The notes under the pieces are model-generated. The model searched no databases. It saw nothing but the letters and a program-made list of their open reading frames with translations, and was not told where the DNA came from. A DNA stretch of 21,290 nucleotides from G020353115 sp964389685 (GTDB lineage Bacteria > Bacteroidota > Bacteroidia > Bacteroidales > VadinHA17), in assembly GCA_964389685.1 (NCBI GenBank), contig CAYMFM010000067.1, forward strand, positions 1 through 21,290, in the 5' to 3' direction. The translations under genes were made by a program, and so were the position numbers. Every line of letters begins with the position of its first letter. Position 1 is the first letter of the stretch. Below, one piece after another: positions 9,509 to 17,804 of the stretch.

Positions 9509-9736
9509 AATAAGCCATTGACAATATTTGAGTCAATAATTCCACACTCCAATAAACTTGTAAACAATCTTTCCGAAGTAAATTCCCAAATACTAACTAA
9601 TTGTGTGTGTTAGGAGTGTTAGATATATGGCATGTATAACTTTTGTATTAATCATTTTGTGATATGTATATAAGTTGTATTATCTGTTTTTCCATTACTT
9701 GATAGCCATTTGTCGATCTTTGTTATTGAATTGACA

Positions 9737-9767
9737 TCATTTATTAATCAATTTCTCATTTATTAAT
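9737..9767 (+). promoter_or_regulatory. 12-bp direct repeat abutting a start codon
   Basis: TCATTTATTAAT occurs at 9737-9748 and again at 9756-9767, 19 bp apart start to start. The second copy runs into the ATG of the ankyrin-phosphatase gene. It could be a regulator site or a translation-control element, or a chance product of AT-rich sequence. Confidence 0.25.
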
Positions 9768-11379
9768 GAAAAAGTTGTATAAAATCATCCTGACAATATT
9801 ACTCCTGTCGCTATTTCCACAGCTTCAAGCTTATGAATCATCTTTGTTTTTGAATGATTCAATTGTTCTCAGTTTAGTAAGGAAAGGGGATGTGCAGACC
9901 CTGCAGAGGTATTTTAAAACAGGTGATGAAGTTAACAGACTTTTTGGTTCGGAAGAGAGAACTCTACTCTCTTATGCCATTGAAAATGGACATTTTGATG
10001 TCACGAAACTTTTAATTGAGATAGGATCAGATCTTGAGTTAATAAATAAAGGGAAAAGGCCTCTGATGTATGCGTCAAGATATGGAAGAGCTCAAATTTC
10101 TGAAATGCTAATTTTAAATGGGGCAAAAATAGATGCTGTTAATGAAGATTTGAACACAGCTTTCCATTATGCATCAAAATATAACAACCTGGAAATACTT
10201 AAAATATTATATGAGAATGGAGCAGATATAAATTTTCAAAATGAGGATGATTGGACCGCTCTTGATTTTGCAATAATTAATAACAATAAACAGATACAGG
10301 AATATTTAAAATCCATTGGGTGCACCATATATGAAAAAAATATTCCTGATTATTTTGACGGACCCTATATAGACATTATTGAACCGCGCAAATTATGTAT
10401 GAAGTACCTTGTACATGATGAGCAAAAAAGTGAGACCAGCATAATAAATAAAGAAATAATTCTAAGTGATCCCGTTGAGCGAGTTCCTGATATAAAAAAT
10501 GACAAAAATTACTATAACATTTCATTTATAGAGACCACTCCTCCTTGCATTTATGAAGAACCATCCAAAATTATTGTATTGGGAGATATCCATGGACAAT
10601 ATAAAAGGATGGTTAAGATGCTAAAAGCGGCCGGAGTAATTGATGAAAATTTTAACTGGATATGGGGAGATGGTCATCTTGTTTTAATGGGAGATATTTT
10701 TGATAGAGGTGAGGGAGTAATGGAGACCCTTTGGTTAATTTATAATCTTGAAAAAGAGGCCGAGAAGAGGAAAGGTAAAGTCCATCTGTTGATTGGAAAC
10801 CATGAAATGATGATAATTAAAAATGACATCAGATATATAGCTAACAAGTATTATAGTCTGACCTCCAACCTGAAAATTAACTACCCTGAACTTTTTAGTA
10901 CCAATTCAATCTTAGGAAAATGGATAAGGACAAAAAATGTAATTGAAATTATCGGGAATACCATGTTCATTCATGGTGGGATTTCTCCTGAACTAGCTGC
11001 AAAGAACCTTTCTATTAACGAAATCAATTCATCTTTTCGCGACTATTTAAATACTGAATCAGATACTATAAATTCAGATCTATTTAAACTTCTAAAAGGC
11101 AATTACGGTCCTGTTTGGTACAGGGGGTATCTAAAATCAGGAAGCGGGTATAATAAAATTAAGCAAGATGATTTGGAAGCCATTCTTGACCAATACTCTG
11201 CTGACCATGTTGTTGTTGGTCATACTGAAGTAGAAAGTATTGAATGTGTAAATAATGGGAAAGTTATTCCGGTTAACATACCCCTGGCCAATAAAAATAT
11301 TATTGAACAGGCTCTGCTAATTGAAGAAAATGTGTTCTATCGATTAACTTCTGATCAATCAAAAACACTTTTACAATAA
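9766..11379 (+). CDS. Secreted ankyrin-repeat PPP-family metallophosphoesterase
   Basis: The 537-residue protein starts with a Sec signal peptide (MKKLYKIILTILLLSLFPQL, cut near QA). Residues about 30-190 hold four to five ankyrin repeats (for example TAFHYASKYNNLEILKILYE). A linker beginning DGPYID (about 199-265) is shared with the lipoprotein phosphatase at 19020. The catalytic domain (about 265-530) carries the full PPP set: GDIHG 273-277, GDIFDRG 309-315, GNHE 344-347, HGG 403-405, WYRGY 451-455 and VVGH 483-486. These are the two-metal and phosphate-binding motifs, so phosphoester hydrolysis is very likely. Whether the substrate is a protein, peptide or small molecule cannot be told. 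It resembles bacterial Shewanella-like/calcineurin-like phosphatases. The protein acts in the periplasm or outside the cell. It lies 165 nt before the SusC gene and may be co-expressed with it. Confidence 0.92.
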   Translation: MKKLYKIILTILLLSLFPQLQAYESSLFLNDSIVLSLVRKGDVQTLQRYFKTGDEVNRLFGSEERTLLSYAIENGHFDVTKLLIEIGSDLELINKGKRPLMYASRYGRAQISEMLILNGAKIDAVNEDLNTAFHYASKYNNLEILKILYENGADINFQNEDDWTALDFAIINNNKQIQEYLKSIGCTIYEKNIPDYFDGPYIDIIEPRKLCMKYLVHDEQKSETSIINKEIILSDPVERVPDIKNDKNYYNISFIETTPPCIYEEPSKIIVLGDIHGQYKRMVKMLKAAGVIDENFNWIWGDGHLVLMGDIFDRGEGVMETLWLIYNLEKEAEKRKGKVHLLIGNHEMMIIKNDIRYIANKYYSLTSNLKINYPELFSTNSILGKWIRTKNVIEIIGNTMFIHGGISPELAAKNLSINEINSSFRDYLNTESDTINSDLFKLLKGNYGPVWYRGYLKSGSGYNKIKQDDLEAILDQYSADHVVVGHTEVESIECVNNGKVIPVNIPLANKNIIEQALLIEENVFYRLTSDQSKTLLQ

Positions 11380-11402
11380 CTTAACTAATAAAACAAACGC
11401 CT

Positions 11403-11450
11403 ATGAAACAACCCAAATTTAACCTAAATACCTTCATTCAAAATTCATAA
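11403..11450 (+). other. Possible 15-codon leader ORF before susC
   Basis: A short frame (MKQPKFNLNTFIQNS, then TAA) sits in the 165-nt leader between the phosphatase and SusC genes. It is followed by the near-palindrome AAAGGACCTTT. It could be an upstream leader peptide affecting SusC expression. At this length it could also be chance, and no Shine-Dalgarno sequence is visible. Confidence 0.2.
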
Positions 11451-11544
11451 AGGACCTTTCGATAAAATATTGATCCTCACATTGAATGAATGTATTCAAA
11501 CTGACCTGAAAATATTAACTAAACAATGACTAAAAATTAGATCA

Positions 11545-14500
11545 ATGAAGAAAAAGATTATTTTATTATGTTTTCTAGTATGCATTGGTTTTCAGATGCT
11601 TATGGCTCAAGGCTTCCGGGTGACCGGAACATTAACTGAGTCAGCAACCGGGCAACCAATGCCAGGGGTTACAGTCCTGGTTAAAGGGACAAATCAGGGG
11701 ACTGCAACCGATATAGATGGAAACTATTCTATTGAGGTTCCGGATCAAAACGCCGTCCTGGTATTCTCGTCTGTTGGCTATGCTACAAGGGAATTTCCGG
11801 TCAATGGACAATCAGTAATAAATGTCACCATGGAAGAATCCGCTGAAATGCTGGATGAATTGATAGTTGTTGCCTATGGTACAACCAAAAGGGAATCATT
11901 CACCGGTTCAGCAGCAGTTGTGAAAGCTGATGTAATAGAAAAAATACCCGTCACCTCCTTTGAAAAAGCCCTGGTTGGTACAGTTGCAGGAGTCCAGGTC
12001 TCAAATATATCCGGACAGCCCGGGTCAGGGACCGAGATAAGGATCAGGGGCATGGGTTCATTCTCGGCTTCTAACCAACCTCTCTTTGTCGTCGATGGTG
12101 TACCTGTAACGTCCGGAGACATGCATAATTCTGCAGGCGGTTATGAGACTGGAAATGTTATGTCGACGATTCCCGTTGGTGATATTGAAACCATCACAGT
12201 ATTAAAAGATGCGGCGGCAGCTTCTCTCTATGGTTCCAGGGCTGCAAACGGAGTTATCCTGGTGACAACCAAACATGGCCGTGAAGGGGTTACCAAGTTT
12301 AACCTCAAGTCGGTTTACGGTATTTCACAATGGGCCGTTGATAACTTTCAAACAGTTTCCGGTAAAGACTTTCTTATGCTGCACAGGGAAAGCCTGGAAA
12401 ACTATGTGGCATCAGGCAGAGCACCTGCAGGTTTCGATGTTGATGAAGAAATGATAAAAAACGGTTTTGTTGAGCCGGAAGAAGGATTCACCAACTGGTA
12501 TGATCACTTGTTCAGAAAAGGCAAAACACTGAACATCGAACTATCAGCAACAGGTGGCAGTGAAAAAACACAATTCTATATTTCAGGAGGGGTATTTGAC
12601 CAGGAGGGTATTGCTTATAAATCCGGTTATACCAGATATTCCGGCAGGGTGAATGTTACTCATAAGATAAACAAAATGTTCTCGGTGGGTGTGAATTTGT
12701 TAAATTCATACGCAGACCAGGAGATCGTTGACGCCGGGACAAGGTATTACAGTCCATTTTATAGTGTGAGCGGTAACTGTTTCCCTACCGAAGGTCCATA
12801 TCTTCCGGATGGCAGCTACCGGCCTGAATTACAAAGCGGGTACTATAATATTGTCATGGAGCGTAATCTGAATGAAACGGGTGGAAAGTTATTCAGAAGC
12901 ATGAATACCGGTTTCCTGGAAATCAGGCCTTTTGAATTTCTGACCTTCAGGTCTACCAATAGCTTCGACTGGATAAATAACGATGAGAAAAGGTATGCAT
13001 CACCCCTCTCCAGATCCGGTGATGATGAGCAGGGTTACGTAGCATTGGATAACCGGAAAAGAATTACAACGACTACATCCAACCTTCTGACATTTGAGAA
13101 AACGTTTAACGACATTCACAATCTAAACATTATTGCAGGACAGGAAGCAGAGAAAAAACAGGCCATCAGGTATTCTACTGAAGGGGACGGGCTTCCTAAT
13201 GAAACCCTGCGCAGCATTGGTGCAACCGCCAGACCCGTTGAGGCATATGGATATGAGGAGGGCTCAACACTGTTGGGTTTTTTCTCCCGACTAAATTATG
13301 ATTACAAGAACAGGTATTACTTCTCAGCAAGTATCCGCCGCGATGGAAGTTCTAAACTGGGCATCGATGAAAGATGGGCAAACTTCTGGTCTGTTTCTGG
13401 AGCCTGGAGACTGAGCAGCGAGAATTTCATGCAAAGCCAGTCCATCATCGATGACCTTAAAATCAGGACTTCCTATGGAACAAACGGAACGCTTCCTCCC
13501 GGCTACTATGACCATTTAGCTCTCTATTCATATGATGCTACATACGATGGCCAGGTTGCTGCATACGAAAGCTCCATATCCAATCCAAAACTTACATGGG
13601 AGAAAAATGCCAGCTTCAATGTGGGCCTCGATATTACGCTGTTGCAAGATTTCAGTGCTACCATTGAATACTTCTCAAGAATTACCACTGATCTTCTGAT
13701 GGACCTTCCCCTGGCCCCGAGCGTAGGTGCCGAAAACACCTGGGTGAATATAGGCGAGATGGAAAACAAAGGATGGGAATTTACTCTCAGAACCAGGAAT
13801 ATTTCCACCAATGCTTTTACCTGGTCTTCCACCTTTAACTTAACCACTGTCAATAATAAAATTGTTAAACTCAACAAAAATGAGGATATCGTTTCCAGCA
13901 GATACATCCGTAGAGAAGGTGAAGCATACTATACATTCTGGTTGCCTCTCTGGGCAGGTGTTAACCCCGCAAATGGTGCACCTCAGTGGTATATAGTTGA
14001 TCCGGATGGTAAAAAAACCGGCGAGGTAACAGGCAATTTCGGAGAAGCCGGTGGTCGTACTATTGCCGGTAAAGCTGATCCTGATTTCTTTGGCAGTTTT
14101 GGCAACACACTTTCGTATAAAGGATTTAACCTCTCTTTCCTTATTAATTTCTCAGTCGGGGGCCAGATCTATTATCACTATGGATACAAAATCTGGAATG
14201 ACGGTAATTACGTTAAGTATTCCATCCAGGAAAGTCAGGTTGACAGATGGCAGAAGCCCGGTGATATAGCAATGAATCCACAGAGAATCTGGGGTGGGAA
14301 CAATAACTCGTACGAACACTCATCCCGGTTCCTGCTTGATAATAACTTTTTGCGGCTTAAAGAGATTACATTGTCATACAATGTGCCTGAGTCTCTTGTT
14401 CAAAAGATCAGACTCAGCAATATAAATGTTTACGTCCAGGCAACCAATTATCTGACATGGGCACAGCAGGACTTATGTGATCCGGAACAAAGAGCCAGTG

Positions 14501-14565
14501 GAATGACAAGTTACGAGATGCCGAATAATAAAACTTTGACATTCGGTCTTGAGATAGGTTTTTAA
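11545..14565 (+). CDS. SusC/RagA-family TonB-dependent outer-membrane transporter
   Basis: The 1006-residue protein has a signal peptide (MKKKIILLCFLVCIG..., cut near LMAQ). Residues about 23-105 are the carboxypeptidase-regulatory-like domain of SusC proteins (GTLTESATGQPMPGVTVLVK, TDIDGNYSI, FSSVGY). Next is the SusC linker/TonB-box region (ELIVVAYGTTKRESFTGS) and the plug (KALVGTVAGVQVSNISGQPG, IRIRGMGS, PLFVVDGVP, AAASLYGSRAANGVILVTTK). The remaining ~750 residues form the beta-barrel and end in an aromatic residue (LEIGF). Length and order match the family. SusC barrels import oligomers captured by the SusD lid, using TonB energy. The SusD partner follows after 19 nt. There is no STN domain, so direct anti-sigma signalling through this receptor is not indicated. 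Confidence 0.97.
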   Translation: MKKKIILLCFLVCIGFQMLMAQGFRVTGTLTESATGQPMPGVTVLVKGTNQGTATDIDGNYSIEVPDQNAVLVFSSVGYATREFPVNGQSVINVTMEESAEMLDELIVVAYGTTKRESFTGSAAVVKADVIEKIPVTSFEKALVGTVAGVQVSNISGQPGSGTEIRIRGMGSFSASNQPLFVVDGVPVTSGDMHNSAGGYETGNVMSTIPVGDIETITVLKDAAAASLYGSRAANGVILVTTKHGREGVTKFNLKSVYGISQWAVDNFQTVSGKDFLMLHRESLENYVASGRAPAGFDVDEEMIKNGFVEPEEGFTNWYDHLFRKGKTLNIELSATGGSEKTQFYISGGVFDQEGIAYKSGYTRYSGRVNVTHKINKMFSVGVNLLNSYADQEIVDAGTRYYSPFYSVSGNCFPTEGPYLPDGSYRPELQSGYYNIVMERNLNETGGKLFRSMNTGFLEIRPFEFLTFRSTNSFDWINNDEKRYASPLSRSGDDEQGYVALDNRKRITTTTSNLLTFEKTFNDIHNLNIIAGQEAEKKQAIRYSTEGDGLPNETLRSIGATARPVEAYGYEEGSTLLGFFSRLNYDYKNRYYFSASIRRDGSSKLGIDERWANFWSVSGAWRLSSENFMQSQSIIDDLKIRTSYGTNGTLPPGYYDHLALYSYDATYDGQVAAYESSISNPKLTWEKNASFNVGLDITLLQDFSATIEYFSRITTDLLMDLPLAPSVGAENTWVNIGEMENKGWEFTLRTRNISTNAFTWSSTFNLTTVNNKIVKLNKNEDIVSSRYIRREGEAYYTFWLPLWAGVNPANGAPQWYIVDPDGKKTGEVTGNFGEAGGRTIAGKADPDFFGSFGNTLSYKGFNLSFLINFSVGGQIYYHYGYKIWNDGNYVKYSIQESQVDRWQKPGDIAMNPQRIWGGNNNSYEHSSRFLLDNNFLRLKEITLSYNVPESLVQKIRLSNINVYVQATNYLTWAQQDLCDPEQRASGMTSYEMPNNKTLTFGLEIGF

Positions 14566-14584
14566 ATAAATTATAAAAATATAT

Positions 14585-16075
14585 ATGATGAGAAATTTGA
14601 AATACATAGTTGAACTGTTGGTGATTGTTTTAATGATCGCCGGACAGTCATGTTCGGAGGGATTTCTTGATGAATATCCCAGCGATTCTCAATCTCCCGA
14701 TAATATACAAACTCTTTCCGATACCCGGATTGTATTAAATGGAGCTTATAATGGTTTCCAGGATAATGGTTATTATGGCGCAAATATAATCACCGATAAC
14801 GATTGCAGGGCTGATGACATGCAGACTGCCGAGTGGGGCAGGATCGATAATGAGTATCTCTATGAATATACTGCTCAAGGTTCTGATGTTGATACATGGT
14901 CGGTTCCCTATTGGTTGTTGCGACATGTAAATTCCATGTTATCATTTATTGATGGTATTGAGACTGTCACGGATGATGAAGCCGCAGAGAAGCTGGACAT
15001 TAAGGGCCAGGCTTTAACCATCAGGGCTCTTGCCCATTTTGACCTCTGCAGGCAATTCGGCCGGCAATATTCACATGATAACGGGGCATCACTGGGTGTT
15101 CCGATTCTAACCCGTGTCCCGGATCCTTATGAAAAATTACCCAGGAATACCGTTGCTGAAGTGTATGCACAGGTTATTGCCGATTTAAAAGAAGCAATTC
15201 CTTTGCTCTCTACCGGTAAGAGATTGGGTAAAATGAATGCCTGGGCTGCAAAGACCCTGCTGGCAAGGGTATACCTGTATATGGAGGATAATGAAAATGC
15301 GTACACAACTGCTGTTGACATTATTGATAATAGTCCTTATTCTCTTATGGCCCGGGCAGATTATGTTGACTCCTGGTCCAACTCAAGCGGATCGTCAGAG
15401 GCAATATTTTCAGTTATGAACAACGAATCTGATAATAGTGGACTGGAAGGCGTAGCTAACCTCTCCGACCCTGAAGGCTATGGTCAGTTTATCGCAAGTC
15501 AGGATCTTATCGATTTAATCAGATCTGATCCGGATGATATCCGTAACGAGATGCTGTATATTGATCAGACGAGTGATCCTGTTGCAGACGCAACATGGGG
15601 CAGGGTCCTGAAATATCCTGGCAATGGCAACACTAAAGCCATTATAGTGGCTCACCAGGAAAGCGGTAGCCCGTTGGTAGGATCAGCATACATTGGTAAT
15701 GTATCCATTTTACGTCTTTCTGAGGTTTACCTTATAGCTGCCGAAGCTGCTATTAAAAACACAGATGCTGCAAACGCTACGACTTATCTTAATGCCATTG
15801 TTGAGCGTGCTAATCCGGCGGCTACCGTAGCACAGGTGGATGTAGACCTTGACAGGATACTAACCGAAAGAAGAAAAGAATTATGTGCCGAAGGCCACCG
15901 GTTCTTTGACTTGATAAGAAATAAAAGGGATATTATAAGATCCAATTCTGCCAGGATTTTTGATATTGCTAACACACCTTTTCTCATTGAGTGGGATTAT
16001 TACAAGGTTATTTTCCCTATACCACAGAGTGAACTCAATATTAACCCGATAACACAAAATGATGGTTATTACTAA
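14585..16075 (+). CDS. SusD/RagB-family nutrient-binding outer-membrane lipoprotein
   Basis: The 496-residue protein begins MMRNLKYIVELLVIVLMIAG and has its lipid Cys at residue 23 (GQSC). Two adjacent ATGs at 14585 and 14588 are equally possible starts. The N-terminal GFLDEYPSDSQSP, the TPR-like helical core (IKGQALTIRALAHFDLCRQF, AAKTLLARVYLYMEDNENA) and the C-terminal SusD signature (LRLSEVYLIAAEAAIK, ILTERRKELCAEGHRFFDL, PIPQSELNINPITQN) are all present and in the normal order. SusD forms the lid on the SusC barrel at the cell surface and binds the ligand. The gene is 19 nt behind susC and 59 nt before the IPT-domain gene, so these three make one operon. The ligand cannot be predicted from the sequence. 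Confidence 0.97.
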   Translation: MMRNLKYIVELLVIVLMIAGQSCSEGFLDEYPSDSQSPDNIQTLSDTRIVLNGAYNGFQDNGYYGANIITDNDCRADDMQTAEWGRIDNEYLYEYTAQGSDVDTWSVPYWLLRHVNSMLSFIDGIETVTDDEAAEKLDIKGQALTIRALAHFDLCRQFGRQYSHDNGASLGVPILTRVPDPYEKLPRNTVAEVYAQVIADLKEAIPLLSTGKRLGKMNAWAAKTLLARVYLYMEDNENAYTTAVDIIDNSPYSLMARADYVDSWSNSSGSSEAIFSVMNNESDNSGLEGVANLSDPEGYGQFIASQDLIDLIRSDPDDIRNEMLYIDQTSDPVADATWGRVLKYPGNGNTKAIIVAHQESGSPLVGSAYIGNVSILRLSEVYLIAAEAAIKNTDAANATTYLNAIVERANPAATVAQVDVDLDRILTERRKELCAEGHRFFDLIRNKRDIIRSNSARIFDIANTPFLIEWDYYKVIFPIPQSELNINPITQNDGYY

Positions 16076-16134
16076 GAGAATTGAATAATCAAAATGTATA
16101 TTATTAATTATAATTCGATAAATACTATAAAGAT

Positions 16135-17355
16135 ATGAAGAAAGTAGTGACGATTTCAAAAAAGTCGTTCATGTTCTGTATGAGCATTATAGCGGTCAAT
16201 GTATTATTATGGTCGTGTGCAGAAGATGAATATAATCCCGGTATAAAACCACCTGTTATAACTGAAATAGAACCAGGTGCTGCTTTTGAAGGCATGGAAG
16301 TTATCATACAGGGTACAAACTTTAGCTCTGCTGTTGCAGGGAACATGGTCAGCTTTAATGGTACAGCTGCTGTTGTGACTGAAACCACAACTATGGAAAT
16401 TACAACCAATGTGCCTGCAGGCTTAACCCCGGGTGCAGCTGAAGTTACAGTGACAACAAATAATAAAACATCTGCAGGCTTCCCATTTACAGTCACAATA
16501 CCAATAATCCCGACCATTACCTCTATTGATCCAACCAGTGGTAAGGTTGGGACCATAGTAACCATTACCGGTACAAACTTCAGTACAACAGCTGGTGAAA
16601 ATACCGTCAGTTTTAACGGAACAGAAGCTACTGTAACTGAGGCAACAGCCACCACTATTACTACCATTGTACCTGCTGGAGCTACAACAGGCAATGTAAC
16701 CGTAACAGTAGATGGTGAATCAAATGGGATTTTATTTACTGTGGTTGAATCCTTAACTCTGGTTGTTCAGATTCCTCCGGATTCATACGATGACGCAGAG
16801 GAAGGACAAATAAATGGAGCTATGGCGCTGGAAAGCTCTGACCTTGAGCTTGGAGAGTATGACACCTGGACACAGGATGATATTGCACAGGGAGTTCAGA
16901 CAATTGGCCTCAGGTTTAATAATATAACTATCCCACAGGGATCCACAATCCTGAGTGCCAGTATCCAGTTCACCTGTGATGCTGTAGGAGCAGACCCGGC
17001 TCAGATGACAATTTATGGAGAGAATGTTGCAAATGCTGCAACCTATACAACAGATCCGTATAATATATCAGGCAGGCCAAAAACTACAGCGAATGCTGTC
17101 TGGGACATTCCTGAATGGGTTAGTGAAGGGGATGCAGGTCTTACTGAAAGAACTGTCGATTTGGTCGCCATTGTCCAGGAAATTGTGAATAGAGGAGACT
17201 GGGCCTCAGGAAATAGCATGGCCTTTATTATGGTGCCAAGCGGGGGCACTGAAAATGAGACCTCCGATGAAGGCGGACGAGAAGCTGAAGCTTCTGATGG
17301 ATCTTCAAGTGGTACACTTGCGCCGGTTTTGACAATTATTTATGATATGAAATAA
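16135..17355 (+). CDS. Surface lipoprotein with two IPT/TIG domains and a C-terminal DNRLRE-like beta module (SusE/F position)
   Basis: The 406-residue protein is a lipoprotein with Cys at residue 28 (LLWSC). The acidic run after it (CAEDE) resembles the Bacteroidota signal for export to the cell surface. Residues about 39-121 and 126-204 are two IPT/TIG (Ig-like) domains, each with the ITxIxPxxGxxGxxVxIxGTNF pattern. Residues about 210-406 form a beta-rich module with DSYDDAEEGQ, LRFNNITIPQGSTI, RPKTTANAVWDIPEW, IVQEIVNRGDWASGN and a final LAPVLTIIYD. This type is common on secreted bacterial proteins and is probably a binding module. Its place third after susC and susD is that of surface ligand-binding proteins such as SusE/F. 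It is likely an auxiliary capture protein of this importer. Thr/Val/Ala-rich codon use creates a long meaningless antisense frame. Confidence 0.9.
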   Translation: MKKVVTISKKSFMFCMSIIAVNVLLWSCAEDEYNPGIKPPVITEIEPGAAFEGMEVIIQGTNFSSAVAGNMVSFNGTAAVVTETTTMEITTNVPAGLTPGAAEVTVTTNNKTSAGFPFTVTIPIIPTITSIDPTSGKVGTIVTITGTNFSTTAGENTVSFNGTEATVTEATATTITTIVPAGATTGNVTVTVDGESNGILFTVVESLTLVVQIPPDSYDDAEEGQINGAMALESSDLELGEYDTWTQDDIAQGVQTIGLRFNNITIPQGSTILSASIQFTCDAVGADPAQMTIYGENVANAATYTTDPYNISGRPKTTANAVWDIPEWVSEGDAGLTERTVDLVAIVQEIVNRGDWASGNSMAFIMVPSGGTENETSDEGGREAEASDGSSSGTLAPVLTIIYDMK

Positions 17356-17363
17356 CGTTAAAT

Positions 17364-17497
17364 AAGGAGGCAATCTGAAAAGTAATGAATTTTTAATTCG
17401 AACATTCCTGATCGCGTTTATTATGACGTTTTACGCTATATTTCCAATATCAGGAGATGAATCCAATGTCAGCCCTATGCCGCAAAATATTGGATAA
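17364..17497 (+). CDS. Possible 40-codon signal-peptide-like mini-ORF with CTG start behind a strong Shine-Dalgarno
   Basis: AAGGAGG at 17364-17370 is a perfect Shine-Dalgarno, rare in this phylum and unlike every other gene here. Four nt later, CTG at 17375 opens a 40-codon frame ending with TAA at 17495-17497. The product would be charged, then hydrophobic (KSNEFLIRTFLIAFIMTFYA), then polar (GDESNVSPMPQNIG), like a signal peptide or small membrane protein. It lies 19 nt after the stop of the IPT gene, as if translationally coupled. If CTG arose from ATG by one base change, this may be a decayed gene. The only in-frame ATG (codon 17) would leave half of it. I do not recognise the family. Confidence 0.35.
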
Positions 17498-17500
17498 CAG

Positions 17501-17600
17501 GATTAAAAATTTATGTAACATACAAAGGTCGGCTAAAATTAATTTAGGTTAATTTTGGGCTGGAGGTATCAGGTGTTCATCACCTGGTACCTTTTTTATA
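17501..17600 (+). repeat. Intergenic repeat, copy 1 (~95 bp)
   Basis: The stretch begins GATTAAAAATT and ends in the GGTATCAGGTG hairpin with its T-run. A diverged copy of the same layout starts at 18861. In both, GTATCAG lies 63-65 bp after GATTAAAAAT, and an AATTTAGGTTAATTTT-like segment lies between. Both copies sit directly downstream of coding units, so the element may be a duplicated 3' regulatory or terminator region. Confidence 0.5.
17565..17597 (+). terminator. Rho-independent-type terminator after the susCD operon
   Basis: GGTATCAGGTG (17565-17575), loop TTCAT, then CACCTGGTACC (17581-17591) form an 11-bp stem with one G-U pair, followed by six T. It lies about 210 nt after the IPT gene stop and 68 nt after the mini-ORF stop, with no gene between. 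It is the best terminator candidate in the window. Confidence 0.75.
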
Positions 17601-17804
17601 ACTAAAATGCGACAAACTGGCAGAATCATTTTGTGTACTTTGGTAGAGATAACTGGATCCTTGTGAAAAGAAATTCATTGTAACAATTAACGATTCTAAA
17701 AAGGAAAAGAATATCCCTTTTGAATAGTTCAAAAGGGATGAATTAACTTTATTACAAATTATTTTACAGTGATGTGAAGACATACAATTAATACCATAAA
17801 AAAT
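17598..17804 (+). promoter_or_regulatory. Leader of the DUF1028 gene with a perfect 12-bp hairpin
   Basis: No gene is seen. ATCCCTTTTGAA (17713-17724), a 3-nt loop TAG and TTCAAAAGGGAT (17728-17739) form a perfect inverted repeat 66 nt before the DUF1028 start. No T-run follows on the plus strand, so it is not an ordinary plus-strand terminator. It could be an operator, an mRNA-stability hairpin or an attenuator. No convincing TTTG/TAnnTTTG promoter pair could be fixed here. Confidence 0.4.

Noticed and set aside
9517..9537. ATTGAC...GTCAAT inverted repeat after the regulator gene as a terminator
   Set aside because: Only a 6-bp AT-rich stem with a 9-nt loop and no T-run; too weak to call.
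16125..16694. 189-codon minus-strand frame
   Set aside because: It is antisense to the two IPT domains, and its Val/Thr/Ala-rich product mirrors their repetitive Thr/Val codons. There is no signal, domain or context.
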